This document shows, piece after piece, positions 9,708 through 22,062 of a stretch of DNA of 64,000 bases. The stretch is from Ryuthela nishihirai (taxonomy: Eukaryota; Arthropoda; Arachnida; Araneae; Heptathelidae), in NCBI GenBank assembly GCA_038380435.1, contig JAWZYU010000025.1:27628707-27692706 (forward strand). Reading direction: 5' to 3'. The first letter of the stretch is position 1, and the number at the start of each line of letters is the position of its first letter. The notes under the pieces were generated by a model that was not told where the DNA came from, ran no database searches, and was given only the letters and a program-made list of their open reading frames with translations. A program made the position numbers and the translations under genes.

Positions 9708-12228
9708 TTCAGATATATAATTTAAGCATTAAACTACCTTAGTTAACCACTTTAAGACACTGTGTCTGACTGTGTAGTGCTTTAAGAATCCTCATGGTTT
9801 TCACAGCATTGACGGTTACAGTTGTGGTACTTTTTACATCTAAAATATGCCTAAAGTCGAGTTGTTAGTGTGATTGATCACGGTTGATAAGGATTCATTA
9901 CGATATCTCATCGTGTGGTGCAGGTGGTGAGGTAGCACCAGGAGACCTGAGTTCGGGGAGGAGGACAAAAATAAAGCAAGAAAATGCACCCTTTTTTATT
10001 TACTTGCACAAATGGAAAAAAATATTTTTTTACATATCAGAATTTGCTAATTTCTGGAAACTCAGCTTATACTTTTTAGAGCAGGGGAGAAATTTGCAAA
10101 AGGAAAAGGAGTAATTTTACACATCCCCTGTACAGAGAAATAGCAAAGTTCGTTTAAGCAACACAGGTAGTTGTCCACAAAATAAAATTTCAGAAAAAGG
10201 ATCCAACAGATATTTTTTTATTAGTTATACCCACGTCAAACGTTTGGTGCGAAACGGATCGATAACTCTTGTCATCGATAAGTTCATTCACACTGTATTC
10301 TCCAGACGTTGAACTTCCAAAATCCTTCCAAATGCTGCACATTGCATTAGAAGGCTCGTAGGAATTGAGGAATAATTTTAATTAGTTCAATGAGCATACA
10401 CAGAAAAATGGCAAATTTCCAAACTTCTCATGAGGCTATAGACAAATATATGGATATCATGATCACTATCATGCATCTGTTACTTGCATATGTTAAGCTC
10501 CCTACGCATTTTAGAAGGTAATTATTGAAATATTGACTGAAGATTTTGAAAACAGAGATTTAGGTAGATTTTATTGAGCTCTTTAATTCATCTTACCGAA
10601 AATGTTGCAAAGCGTAATTAAGGAGTAATAGAGCTTTGAAATTAGTTTTACCTTTGATATAACATGGATATTGTGCAAAAAAACTACTATGGATCTGCAT
10701 ATCAAAAAGCTGAATAAAAAATGTGTGTTAGATAAAAAAAAGAAAATGTCAAAAACTATTTCTTGCGTATAAAGTCAACTGAAAATTGTCAAGTATCACT
10801 TAATAGTGCATTTACAAGAATAGGTAGGCATTAACTTTTCGCAATTTCTATTAATCAACATACACATCAAGGATCTTGATAAATTTCATCTATTGATGCA
10901 ACAGTCTTGTTTGAAATGGATGCTGCATATTTTACTGTGTTTTGCCGGCAGCCACAGCATTATTTCCATTCTCCACACGTTACATATTTACCAACCATTA
11001 CTCTAAGAATGGCTGGTTAATAGGAAATCTACAAACATAACCACTAGTACAGTTTAGGATTATTTATGACATATAAATTTAACCTTTAAACAAAACTAAG
11101 GTACTATGTGTATGTAATGATTAACACTAACCATGAACAATAAATTGATTTAAGTTAAAGTGAAGATTAAATAAACTTACCGGAAGAAATTAAAATTTTA
11201 ATCCTCGTTGTAAAGATATGTGCATCCTACTAATCAACACTTTTGAACCATGTTTTTGAACCATTTTTTATAATCACTATACAAAATACGTTAGAAGCAT
11301 CCTTTCAGCCCAATTTCCTCTGCACCATCTATGTCCATGGTACAGCTACCTGATCTACCTCCAGTATATAGAGAATTATGTGTATTAATCTCTTAATGTC
11401 CTCAAGTACGAATTTAATCACCACCTTTAACTCAAATTATTTTACAGTTCATGATCATTGTTAAAATAAAATAAAAAATAAATACCCCCTCAAGCAGCTG
11501 CTTGCCACAGAGGTCTGACAGGAGTCTGTCAGTTTATATGTCAAAGTAGAAGGTCTGAGAGGATGGCAGGACCTCAGCAGAAAAACAACACAAACAGCCA
11601 TGCCTTACTTGGGGCTCGAACCCAGGTGCCTTAGATCAGTAGCCAAGCGCACTAACCACTCGGCCACGGGACAGCGATCAGTGTTAACAAGTAGTAAATG
11701 CACATTTTACATGTAGCTTTGTTTAATGTTAATTTCAAAGCAAAGCGTGTATTTGCAGCAAAAGTGGCAGTTGTAGGGATTCAGCTCTGGAAACAAAAAG
11801 TCTTTCATTCATCTCCTTACATATTTTTTTGATTACACTGCACCCTTAATCATTTGTTAAATTTTGCTTGCTTACTACTTGGAAGTTGAGTGGATTTTTC
11901 TTAACATCAGAAACATTGGACTTTCTAATGGAATCTGCATCATGAACTTAAAAATTAGATATCCTTTTAAAAAGCTAAAGAAAGAAATTACCACTATACT
12001 TCGAAGATTCGACCTTCGAAGGAACTGATCTTCGTTCCCTTCGTAACCTTCATATAACGTCAAATTTTTTTTAATCCCCCATATAATTTCGTACGATTGG
12101 CAGCTCTTGCCAAATTTGTATTTCAGAAAAGGAAGTAAACAAATTTATTCCTTATTTTGTATTCACATATTGGATGTTTTTTGGGTTCTTGTGATTAGTG
12201 TCGTCAGTGTTCATTCTGTATTTTAAAT
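9708..12228. promoter_or_regulatory. Head-to-head WDR75/TOMM7 intergenic region
   Basis: These 2.5 kb lie between the two divergent start codons and must hold the 5' UTRs and promoters of both genes. Two ATCGATA motifs sit 16 bases apart at about 10258-10279, similar to the core of insect DREF sites; a role here is only a guess. A SINE2 copy at 11472-11675 is the only clear repeat. No other coding sequence was recognised. Confidence 0.5.
11472..11675 (-). mobile_element. SINE2 copy a (tRNA-derived), full length
   Basis: In minus orientation it starts with a tRNA-like head (GGCCGAGTGGTTAGTGCGC as A box and GGTTCGAGCCCC as B box, at 11608-11673). It runs through the CAGACCTCTGTGGCAAGCAG block and ends in a TATTTATT-type tail at 11472-11490. 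The same arrangement is seen at 25832-26093. Confidence 0.85.
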
Positions 12229-12322
12229 ATGAATCCCGAAACAAAACAGCGGGTTGCGACAGTGTTAAACATAGCTAAAGAAACTTTTCACTGGAGTTTC
12301 ATTCCAGTAATTTTGTATTTAG
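12229..12322 (+). CDS. TOMM7: TOMM7 exon 1 (Tom7, TOM complex subunit)
   Basis: Tom7 is a small tail-anchored subunit of the translocase of the outer mitochondrial membrane. It modulates TOM complex assembly and, in animals, helps retain PINK1. The exon encodes MNPETKQRVATVLNIAKETF followed by HWSFIPVILYL and one base of the next Gly codon, then TTAG|GTGAGT. The KQR start, the W-FIP-VIYLG membrane segment (about residues 21-33) and the total length of 52 residues agree with the family (55 in human). The ATG is the first in frame and follows an AT-rich leader. The ORF that runs past 12322 is intron read-through. Confidence 0.93.
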
Positions 12323-12520
12323 GTGAGTTTAACTTTTTTCAATTAGTATATACCACATGTGAGATAATGGGAGACATTTTTTTTTTGCTAGTATTGGTAG
12401 AACTATCGAGGTGTATGAAACTTCCCCACATTTGGCCTGAGATTTATTCGCTTCTCGGTAAAAGTATATAGTCCGTTTCAAAGAAAGGTCTTTCTGCAGT
12501 TTAAATCGCATAGCTCACTA

Positions 12521-12556
12521 AATGGCGCCACGAGTTATCACTCCCGGCATAAGGGA
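12521..12556 (+). CDS. Possible start exon, unrecognised
   Basis: ATGGCGCCACGAG opens a 12-codon reading frame (MAPRVITPGIRD) that ends at a consensus GTAAGTG donor, in a locally CpG-containing stretch inside TOMM7 intron 1. No family is recognised and no second exon was found. It could be a first exon of another gene or chance. Confidence 0.2.
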
Positions 12557-13626
12557 CGTAAGTGAAAAAGAACAGTGTGTTTTCACGGTATTTTGAACTA
12601 TTTTGCGTGGCCTGGGTTTTAATTTGTTTTTAGGGTTTAAAGTAAGTTTTTTTGGGTTTTTTTCGGGGGTTGGGGGGAGAAAGAAAATTTGTATTTTCTT
12701 ACTGTTGTAGGGAGCCCCTCATTAGAGGCTAATTTCACCATGAACTTGCAACACCTTGAACTTCTTTCAATTTAGATTATCTCTTGATATGTAACATCAA
12801 GGCATAAATATTGGCTCTTAGGTAAGTATACCAAATTACAGTGATTTTCTTAGTTAAATGTTTATATAACAGATATGTTAGACACTGGGATTTATAATTT
12901 GCACATCTGTGCTTTAGTTCTAGTGTTCTTTCATCAGAGTTATCTTTTGGGGGCTACTTTGATATTATATTTTTCTTGGGGAAGAAGGTTATTTTTGCCC
13001 ATTAGGGGCAGTAGTGCAATTCCTGGTTACAAACTGCTATCTTGTTTTTTACACAGAGCCGGATTTATACTCTGAGGCCCTAGGCACACATTAAATTTGG
13101 GGGCCCCTTACTAAAGTTTTTAAGCCCTAGGCACACATTAAATTCGAGGCCCTTATGTTTTTTGCAATATTTGGTGTTTGGTTCAAGCAAAATATCTAAA
13201 AAATTTTATTTAAATAATAGAAAAATAATCACAAAAATATAACTCTGTCCCAGTAAACAAAAGTATAGACATTACTAAATTCATTAAAATATTTTTGGCA
13301 TGAATTGCAGTTTACTATCAAATTACAATATTGAACATTTCTTGATAAGCGTTTAACTAAAAAACTTTTCAATCAAAAATCAAAGGTTTTATTTGAAGCT
13401 CTTTAGTGAAACCATTAATTAAATCACAATTTAAAGAATTTGTCAATTCACATTCAGTAAACGTTAAAGATAAATTCAAAATTTTAGTTTGTGTTAGCGA
13501 ATATCATAATTAATTTTTTATCTGCTTTAGAACCAAAAATGATCTTTTACCACTTGCCTTGGCTATAGGTGTTGTAAGAAATATTTTAATAATTGTTTCC
13601 AAATTTGGGAATGTCTATCTCAAACC

Positions 13627-14012
13627 GGGGCGGGGGTGGCTCAGTCGGTAGCGCGCCAGGCTCGTAATCTGTAGTTCCCAGGTTCGAGTCCCAGCTGGGT
13701 CAGCGTTGAGATTTATCTCTGCAAAATTTCCCCGCCTTGCCCATGGTCAGTAGAGGACACCGATGGGCTTGAAAAGGCTGCCGTCCATCGGATAGGACGT
13801 TAAGCCGTGGCCCCGTGTACGTGAGAGCCATACCCTGTGCACGTTAAAGAACACACTGGATGGCCTTGACGGGAGGCTACCATCTGTCTCCCAACAGCTG
13901 TTCCAGTGGGTCCCCTCCCCAAACCTTTTCTGAGCCTTCGGGGTCCATGTGACCTGGCCATTTAGCCCATGGTGTGCAAAAAAGTGCCGCTCAGAGGTAA
14001 AACAATCCAATC
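13627..14012 (+). mobile_element. SINE1 copy B, full length with TSD
   Basis: The 386-base copy is flanked by the 12-bp direct repeat CTATCTCAAACC (13615-13626 and 14013-14024). The head has TGGCTCAGTCGGTAG (A box) and GGTTCGAGTCC (B box). The body contains two dense conserved blocks, and the 3' end reads GAGGTAAAACAATCCAAT. It is inserted in the decayed hAT transposase. Confidence 0.92.
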
Positions 14013-15485
14013 CTATCTCAAACCCTCATTAATGAATTTATAAATGTCCATAGGGTTAGATATATTTTCTTCTTTAATAAAACTTGAAAATTGTATCATT
14101 TCATCATTAAATTGATTGCTGTCAATACCATTTTTGTATATTTCTATTAATTTATTAATACATAACTGAACACCGGCTTCATTCAGAATTTTATCGAAAA
14201 AGACATTAAACATATTTAATATATTTTCATATACTTCTACTCATTTAGTCTGCATTCAGTGTGTCGCAAATAACATTAATTGTATTAAGCAAAAAATACA
14301 AATAAATCTTTCCCATGCAAAATTTCATCATTTTCCATTGTATCTTCAAACAAAATTTTGCGTTTTTTCATTTGGCATTGATTGTTTTTATATGTATATA
14401 TTTGTTTTAATGATGTGGCTTCCACTCCAATTGATTCAGAATCATTTCTTACCCTTAGAATAAATTCTGTTAACGATTTAAGAAAGCTGATGCCTTATGT
14501 TAGATTTATCTTTGGGTCCTGCAATATTTATTCCGAAAAATAGACAAAAGCGTTTCGTTATAATCAAAATACTTCAACAGTCCCTTAGATTCTAATTGGC
14601 ATTCTGGCTTTTTGTTTTGGCATGATATTTTAATCCTAATATTTTTAATGCATTCTTAACCTTTTTTCAATGCCAATATAGTATCAACCCCAGCCAATTG
14701 TATCACTTGTTTTTTTTTAATGATAAAGATTCAGGTGGAAGGTATTCATTGATTTAAAGTGTTCCATGGAACATCCAAGTTGTTGCACTGACTTGGAAAA
14801 GAAATGTATAAACAATCTACAAAGTAAAAGAATCTTACAGCATTAGGACAAGGTTCTGATGCATAGTTTCCAATTAAATTTAGAGAGTGACTTCTAAGTC
14901 TAGTTTGTAATCCTATATAATGGCCTGCCATATTAGCAGCATTGTCATAAATCTTCCCCCTGCATTTTTTAATATCTATTGATAAATTTTTCTTGTGTTT
15001 CTTACCATTTCTTTTAAATATGCAACTTTATGCTCTTCAATGAGCAAAAAAACCAAGAAACCATTCTTTAATTTCTTCATCGTTTGTAATATATCTGATT
15101 ATAAAAACTAGTTGATCAATATGGGTAATCTCAGGAGTAGAGTCAAGAATTATAGAAAAATGTGGCTTCTTTTATGTCGGATATTATTTTATCTTTTAGT
15201 TTTTTTATCCACTAATTGAATGAATTCATCACATGTTTGATGAGATAAATGATTGGTTTTTATCCACAATTCCCATAAATTTCTAAATGATGCTTTAAAA
15301 ATGAATCATATCCATCTCAGATATTCTAAGCAACTTAAAAAGTTTCCTTTTTATCCTTATTCTCTTTTTTCTTTCACCACCTACTTTTGCATTCTTTAAA
15401 AGTGTTAATTCCAACTAATGTATTATTGGCAAATTGAAAATAGTTATATTTAGTAGTAAAGAATCACAGGATAAGTCCTGTAGAC

Positions 15486-15688
15486 CAGGGGTGGGCAATT
15501 GTTTTCGTATCTACACTGTGCATGCGTATTGACGTGGCCGTCCTAGTGGAAAATATGAGAGGAATCTTCGGTCGCGCACGGGAAGGAAATCTCGTTTCAA
15601 GGCAGATTTTTCTGACTGTCTTGGCGGGCCACAAAAAACTCTTTAGTGGGCCGAATGTGGCCCATGGGCCGCTATTTGCCCACCCCTG
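15486..15688. mobile_element. hAT MITE with exact 8-bp TSD
   Basis: The 203-base element begins CAGGGGTGGGCAA and ends TTGCCCACCCCTG. It is flanked on both sides by CTGTAGAC (15478-15485 and 15689-15696). The 8-bp duplication and the CAGGGG...CCCCTG ends are diagnostic for hAT elements. The ORF at 15464-15715 is not a gene. Confidence 0.92.
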
Positions 15689-16175
15689 CTGTAGACTGTA
15701 GTTATATTCTTTCATTCTCTAAATTTAAAAAGTTGCCTTTCTCACACTCCTTTGGCAAAGGGGCAGACTGGCGGTCAGTGGAATCTCTCTTGATCTTAAA
15801 TTTTCTCTAGACACTCTAGCACTATAATTTCAAATTTCTACCATAAACAAATCACTTACAACATTCGTTAAAAGTTTCATATCTAATTCCTCTAACAATG
15901 TAAATTAAAACTACCTAACAAATTGAAAAAGGGAAATATGTCATTAGCACGAATCCAACAAAAAAATTTCAAATATCTCCTAAAGCAAAACAATTGCATT
16001 TTCCACACCCCTGAATGAAGGGACCACTTATTGTTGCAAATGTGCAACTACATGACCTTCATATTCTACCATCAAAATTTCAAATTTATAGTGTAAATGC
16101 ATCATTTACAGCATATGTTTAAAAGTTTGCATTTTGTTTTAATGCATTGTGAAACTATATTTTTGAGTGAACCAT

Positions 16176-17462
16176 GAGAATCAAACCTATCGCATAAAGT
16201 GGAACGATGAAAGCTTGCTTAAGTGAAAACAAAATCACAACAATTCAACCCTTTTCAGGGAATTTTGGTTTTATATGTTCATATTTATGTTTTTTTCTGC
16301 ATTTTAAAACGAACTCTAAAAACAGGCTAAAAGTACAAAAAATAACAAATCAATGCAAAAATATAGTTTGCAAAAAATTGAAAAGCTGGTGCTTAAAGTT
16401 TGTTCTGTACTTAGTACATCAAAGAGTAAAAACCAGAACAGGCATGTAGCAAGAAATGTTTTAGGGGAGGAGAGGATAAAATAAATGTTGCAACCTTTTG
16501 CTTATATGTTTAAATGTGCATAAAATAACAAACAAGATGCAAATAAATCATTACACACCAAAATTCATTAAATCTTACCCTGCCCTCGGTCAGTAGGGGA
16601 CACCGATGGTCTTGGAAAGGCCGCTGTCTGTCTGAATGAATGTTAAGCTGTGACCCTGTGTGCAGGAGAGCCATACCCTGTGCACATTAAAAAACACGCT
16701 GGGTAGACTTGACAGGAAGCTACCATATGTCTCCCAACATCTGTTCCAGTAGGTCCCCTCCCCCAACCTTCTTTGGAGTCCTTGTGACCTGTCTATTTAG
16801 TGCATTGTGTGTAAAAAAAAAATGCTGCTCAGAGGTAAAACAAACCAACTCATTAAATCTTAAACTTAGTTTTAGCCATCCTACAATTTCAAAGTGGGAG
16901 ACTTGCCCCATCCCACAAAAAAACTAATCAAGTTGAACTCAGAAATGAACTCTGAAAGAGGAGTTTTTATTTGGTATATATTAAAATTCAGGCCAATGGG
17001 CATTTTTGGCTATTCTGGATTTTCTGCCTACATGGTGCAAGAAAGGTTCTTTATAGAAAAAGAAATGTGTATATGCATTAAAATTTGACTGCTAAAAAAA
17101 TTTGACCTTGGAGCAAATGTTTTTCTTCCCAATGGTCAAATGACTAGTGCTCTTCACTACTGATGAAAGCAATGGCTACTGGATTGTTTTCAAATTTTAA
17201 AAATGAATAAATGTTATGTGAAATATATATCGATGGGAAATGTAGAAAAAATTATTTTAGATACTAATTTCCATAAAATGGGTTAAATTAAAATAACTTA
17301 CATTATCTTTGCTTTGCTGTACTTGTAAATATAGTTTTCAGCTGAATGATAAATAATTGCTGGATAAGATTGCCAGGAAAAAAAAAATCCAACCTATCAC
17401 ATAAAGCAGAACGACGGAAGCTTGCTTAAGTGCAAACAAAATCACAACAATTCAACCCTTTT
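16176..17462 (+). repeat. Pair of ~75-bp direct repeats 1.2 kb apart
   Basis: The block containing GAAAGCTTGCTTAAGTG and CAAAATCACAACAATTCAAC occurs at about 16182-16254 and again at 17389-17461. It suggests an old segmental duplication or the ends of an unrecognised element. A truncated SINE1 lies between. Confidence 0.55.
16578..16849 (+). mobile_element. SINE1 copy C, 5'-truncated with TSD
   Basis: The copy starts in mid-body (CCCTGCCCTCGGTCAGTAG) without the tRNA head. It is flanked by TCATTAAATCTTA (16565-16577 and 16850-16862). A 13-bp duplication around a truncated copy shows it was truncated on insertion, as in LINE-driven target-primed reverse transcription. Confidence 0.9.
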
Positions 17463-17930
17463 AATGAGTTGAATTGTCTCAAGACAGTATAAAATGGTTT
17501 GGTGTTTTATCAAATATTTCAGTAAATATCTTAATATTAAAAAAAAAATCAAGTGTTCGTTAGCAGTGGTTCTTCATATTGAATCTATTTTGCTTGGATA
17601 TCATTATGAAAAACAATGAGAACCACAAATAAAAGGTGAAAAATATTTCATTATATTTGCATAAATTACAATCAGAGTTTTGCAAAAAACATTCTCCAAT
17701 TTTTGCAAAGACAAAAAACACACAAAAAAAACCTATTGAAAGAAATTGGAAAAAGTCAGTATTTGCCTTATGCTGCTTTGTAGTTTTAGCTGTCTGATTT
17801 GAGATGACTACTTCTGTATATTCTTGCTGTTGGAAAATTAAAATCTGAAAGCTTCCACTGAACTGTCGGTTCACGATATGGAAGTAAAAGACCTACTGTA
17901 ACTGAAAGATTTTTATCCTCTTTCATGTTT

Positions 17931-18652
17931 TGTGATGCCCCCTCATTCACTTTTACTTTACCTTAACCAGTTTTGCTTAATTTACGTTATATTTATCATT
18001 TTGGGGATTTTAATTTCCTTTTTGGCATCACTGCGCTCGTTTCCAAGAGTTAGGAGTTGCGCATGTGCAACTCCCAACTTCCGACTGTCACCTGCTAAAG
18101 CGCGTGCACAAGGACACGCCCACTCTTGCATCATAGCTTGCGCCACTCATCGATTTATGCAAATGTCTTTCCCGGCGTGCAACATGACGTGCGGGCTTTG
18201 TACCTCTTGTTATAACCTGGTGACATGTTGTCACAGTAGCACAGAAGATAGTAGAGTATGGAGAGAGTAGTAGAGCACAGTTTAGAGATCAGTTTTAGTT
18301 TGGAGTTTGTTGAAGATGTTTGAAGTAAGAAATGATGTAGTATCTTCTTTATTGAAGTTTTGGTGAGTGCTTTTTTGGAAATTGTTATTTAAACCTTTTG
18401 AACCTTTACTGATTTTTTTTCTCTTGAGCAACATTAGTTTGTTTTGATTAGCATTAACATAAAATTTTGACAATCATTTAATATTTTTGAATTCTTACTC
18501 ATTAATTACTGGTATTTCGAACCCTAATTAAACTTTATTTTTGGCAATTTGTCAATTATTGCCTGGCGCCCAACTCAGCTATCCGGAGCATGAAAATAAT
18601 TGGATCAAAGGGTCCAAATTTTAAAAGTAATTCATTTCTTTGGAGCGTTACA
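17931..18652 (-). mobile_element. Solo LTR, family A copy 2
   Basis: In minus orientation it runs from TGTAACGCTCC (ending 18652 on the plus strand) to the GGGGCATCACA end at 17931. Flanking tetramers are GTTT and ATTT, an imperfect duplication. It has the same body as the copy at 1111-1840. The 112-residue ORF here is shared with the LTR at 46717 and is not a gene. Confidence 0.85.
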
Positions 18653-19925
18653 ATTTCTTATGGGTTAATGGCTCACCCCCATGTGGTCTCCTGCACCACT
18701 TCCAACTCACCCCACAGCCTCTCATGTGCCATAATCATTTGCTGATAGTCATCGTCATTGGCTGTCATTTGCTCTCTATTGAGCATACATCCACCATCAT
18801 GGAAATAATTTCTGTTAATTTGAAGTCTACCACTTAGTGGAATAAAGGAAGCCGCTATCAATAACTAAGTGAGAAAGTCTGCTTTGTAACCTTCTGACAG
18901 TGATCAGTGTTTTTCAGATAAAATCATGGTTCCATTCCTATCATAAAACAATCTACCAAGTCCATTCTCCATGTATCTAAACCATCTCCCATGTTTAAAT
19001 GATTTCCAAAGAGTAATTGTAAAACATCTGGTATTTTAAATCTCTTTGACGGCTCTGTTCTTTCATTTTCAACCAACTGAGGTTGCTGCTGTGCCAGCAG
19101 CCCAATTGGTCTGTGGTGAGAAGGGTAGCTTGATTAGTTGCTTCAAGTGAAAAATTTTCGGGAACAAAACAGTAAGATAGAGTACAGTGGTAAATGCTTG
19201 AGACTGATTCAAGTTATAACAGCTGCAAAAGAATAGTACACTATGTATTAAAAGTAGCAGTTTTTATTTATCATAAGTTATATCAGTAATTGTAAATTTA
19301 GTTTTAGTAATTAAATGCAATAAAAGAAAAGTATTAATTTTATGAATAAGTAAATAATGTCTTGTGTGGCCTCTAGCTAGTGCCTTATAAATCCAGACGT
19401 TTTTACACTACATAATGATATGTTGCATTTTGCCATACCAATTGCCCCTTAGTGGTCTCTAGCAGAAACAAAGAAAATTTTATTTTCCTCAATAAACAAT
19501 GAAACCTAAATTACTGCCATAAAAAATTAATGCTAAAAATGAAACAGAATGTAACAAAACCTAGCAATAGCACTTTGCAAACAATATTCAATGAAGTTGT
19601 ACTTATAATGGTCTCAAACTCGCATTATGAGAGTGAAGGGACTGTAAAGTGACAATATGCCAAAAAGAATATAATGATAAATGCTTATTTTTAAATTCAA
19701 AGTTTTTATTTTGCATATAAAATACTGGCAAAAATAACTGCATATAATGCATATTTTACCTAATTGAGCATATTGCTAAACAATGAATGTCACCTTAAGC
19801 ACTTGAGCAATGTCAAACAAAGCCACTTCTTTCAGCAATGTATAGAACTAACTAATGAATAAATGCCCTTTTTGCACTTATCAAAACATTCTGAAGCAGA
19901 TATATTCTTATCAGATATAACTATT
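18653..19925. other. TOMM7 intron 1 stretch without recognisable features
   Basis: No family was recognised. A GC-richer patch at 18655-18860 has overlapping ORFs in both strands, suggesting an old coding remnant of an unidentified transposon. The remainder is AT-rich and unique-looking. Confidence 0.4.
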
Positions 19926-19929
19926 TTGA

Positions 19930-20835
19930 TTTCTGAGGCGACACCACTGAAGACATGCTTGCATGTGGGCAGATGTGTTTCGGGAAGCAGGTTGGTCTTT
20001 TTGTCAAATTGCACACCGCATTGAATGAGAAATATTGGCAGTGGTATGATGGTATACATGAGAGAATCAGCGTATCAAGAGGGCGGTGGCTGATGGTGGC
20101 TATGGTGTCACAAATTTGATCCTCTGTTGCACCAAGGGTATCTACAAGAATGATATGCAATCGTCTTTTGAAAGCAGGACTACAGGCACAGTTACCACTG
20201 TCACTTCGTCACTATTGAGCACATCTGCAGTGGTATCAAGAATGAGTTCATTGGAGGGAAGAAGGGCAGTCTGTAATCTTCAGTGATGAAAGCTGATTCT
20301 GCTTTGGAGTGTCTGATGGTTGTTTACGCATCCGAAGGTAACAAGGTGGTGAATGATATCTTCCATCGTGCATCAACCAGGGCTCATGCTGGGCATCATG
20401 GTGTGGGGAGTGATTTGCTATCACTCATGTATGTGTCTGGTGTTTGTACAGGGTAACTGAATATCAGTACGTACATCAGCGATATCATACAGCTGGTTGT
20501 CCTGCCATATTTGAGTGTAATCCCAAATGCAATATTCCAGCAGGATAACTCCTGCCCACACTCCACCTGGGCAACTCAACATGCTCTTCAGGCAGTGCAC
20601 CAACTCCCTTGATCAGCACATTCTCTGGACTTGTCCCCAATCGAGTATGTCTGGGACTGGATTGGACAAAGACTCTTCCATGCACCATGGCAGGCAACGA
20701 CCATCGCTGAACTATGTGTCCAAGTTGAAAGTGTAAGGAATGGTATCCCCCAGCATGATATCCAGCATTTGTATGGCTGGTTGTTTGCAAGATTGGAAGC
20801 TTGTATTGCTGCTCAAGGAGGTTCAACACCTTATT
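19930..20835 (+). pseudogene. Tc1/mariner transposase remnant (plus)
   Basis: Fragments in successive frames follow the Tc1 transposase order: a helix-turn-helix-like start at about 19950, then VIFSDESRFCFG (the first catalytic Asp block, about 20270-20310). Next come a QQDNSCPH-like second block (about 20545-20575) and SPIEYVWDWIGQRLF (20637 on), then a C-terminus ending AAQGGSTPY near 20835. Several frameshifts and stops make it non-functional. Terminal inverted repeats were not found. Confidence 0.85.
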
Positions 20836-20989
20836 AAAATGTGCCTTCTGTAAAATGTAATTCTCATTAAAAAGTAAAATATACATTGAATCACTTCACA
20901 TGTGTGATCACTGACCTTTCTCAACAAGTTGTTTCTACTAAATAAAGCTCATAGCTTACGCTTCAATTGTTAATGGTGGTTTTTCAGTT

Positions 20990-22050
20990 TCCTCCAGTGT
21001 ATGTAATTCATAATATTTCTCTCATTGTTTAAAATTTTCGTTTATTTAATTTTTTTCCAATCAGCAAACTTTAAGACTAAGGTAGCAGTGTTACAAAAAT
21101 TAATTTTGCTTTAGAAGATTAAATAAAAACTGAAAAATAAATAACTAAAATGGGATAAAGAATTGTGAATAAATTAATTGCAAAATATTTCAAAGCAAAT
21201 AGTTTTTTTTTTTAATTTTAACCCCTGAAATTTGAACTTTATGAAAATGGCAAAAGCTTGATTTAGAAATTGCAAATTCTGAATGCTAGTTATGAAATTA
21301 CTTCAGTTTAAAAATAGTACTAAAAAGTCCTATCATTAAAAAGCATTTTTGCTATAATGTTCTAATCAGATGTCTCCTAAAGTAGCTACCATTTTAAGTT
21401 GTCACATATGCCTAATTATTTAATTTTTGATCAAACTTCAAATAATTATTCTTTCTAATTGCAGTATATATTTGGGAAGCAATATAAATAATTCTAGATA
21501 TGATTGAATTTGATATTCCCATTCAGAACCTGAGAAGTCAGAATTCATTTTAATCACTGAGTCAATGAAATATTTTAGTTTGGAAAAAACTCTATTTTCC
21601 TGTTAACTAGTCTCCATATGATTAATATCCATAGAAAAAGTTTTTGTCCATCACTATTTTTTAAACTAGATTTCATCAGCAAAAGGAAATGCAAAAACAC
21701 TTTCTGAATTATCCAATCTCTACAGTCTGACATAGCACTAAGTTTGAAATCAAAGCCAGATGTGTGCTGATCGATATCGCATTCCTATGATGATCTGATC
21801 ACATTGGCAACCTGGCTTCATTTTATTGCAAACACAGAAAGCCAGATGTTTACAAAATAATTCAGTTAACTCAATGGAGCTTTTAACCAGCCAGTGGGGG
21901 AATGTTCTAGATATAGAACAGCAGCTACAGTGATAGTGCAATTTGGACTGAACTAATAGCAGTTTCAGCAAGAGAATGAGCTTTTTATTTACTAAAACAT
22001 CAAATTGAGGAATAAATTGAAAAAAATTAATACTTTTTAGGAGCTCTGAA
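20990..22050. other. AT-rich intronic stretch, nothing recognised
   Basis: Between the Tc1 remnant and the next LTR there is AT-rich sequence with no repeat family, exon or RNA gene that can be supported by eye. Confidence 0.4.
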
Positions 22051-22062
22051 ATGTCTACAATG

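Larger units (their letters stand above)
13056..15800 (-). pseudogene. Decayed hAT transposase (ZMYM1-like), with nested insertions
   Basis: Minus-strand fragments match the hAT transposase family found in animal ZMYM1/TTF-type proteins. They include MAGHYIGLQTRLRSHSLNLI (14931 leftward, the conserved AxN-MAG...HSLNL region) and an INEGLR segment at 14013-14213. The hAT dimerisation-like stretch KIFLTTPI...GKRSF lies at about 13500-13600. Stops and frameshifts separate the pieces. The plus-strand left edge near 13056 (CAGAGCCGGATTTATACTC) resembles a hAT terminus. SINE1 at 13627-14012 and a hAT MITE at 15486-15688 are inserted in it, so the copy is old and inactive. The right boundary is uncertain. 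Confidence 0.7.

Noticed and set aside
13627..13705. Genuine tRNA genes at SINE1 and SINE2 heads and at 29565, 43799 and 7720
   Set aside because: Box A and B motifs are present, but acceptor stems do not pair properly by eye and most copies are attached to repeated bodies; they are tRNA-derived repeats.
13747..14010. 87-95 residue minus-strand ORFs with similar proteins also at 24314-24601 and 53129-53419
   Set aside because: They are the antisense of SINE1 copies with target duplications; similarity reflects the repeat, not a conserved gene.
17932..18270. 112-residue ORF starting MMPPHSLLLYLNQFCLIYVI, related to 47256-47471
   Set aside because: Both lie inside solo LTRs of family A, and the frame is broken in the other copies.
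18673..18861. ORF MIAASFIPLSGRLQINRNYF
   Set aside because: No family recognised, overlapped by an equally long ORF on the other strand, next to an LTR; not enough to call a gene.
20485..20886. 133-residue minus-strand ORF
   Set aside because: It is antisense to the Tc1 transposase remnant, whose SDESRF and SPIEYVWDW motifs read on the plus strand.
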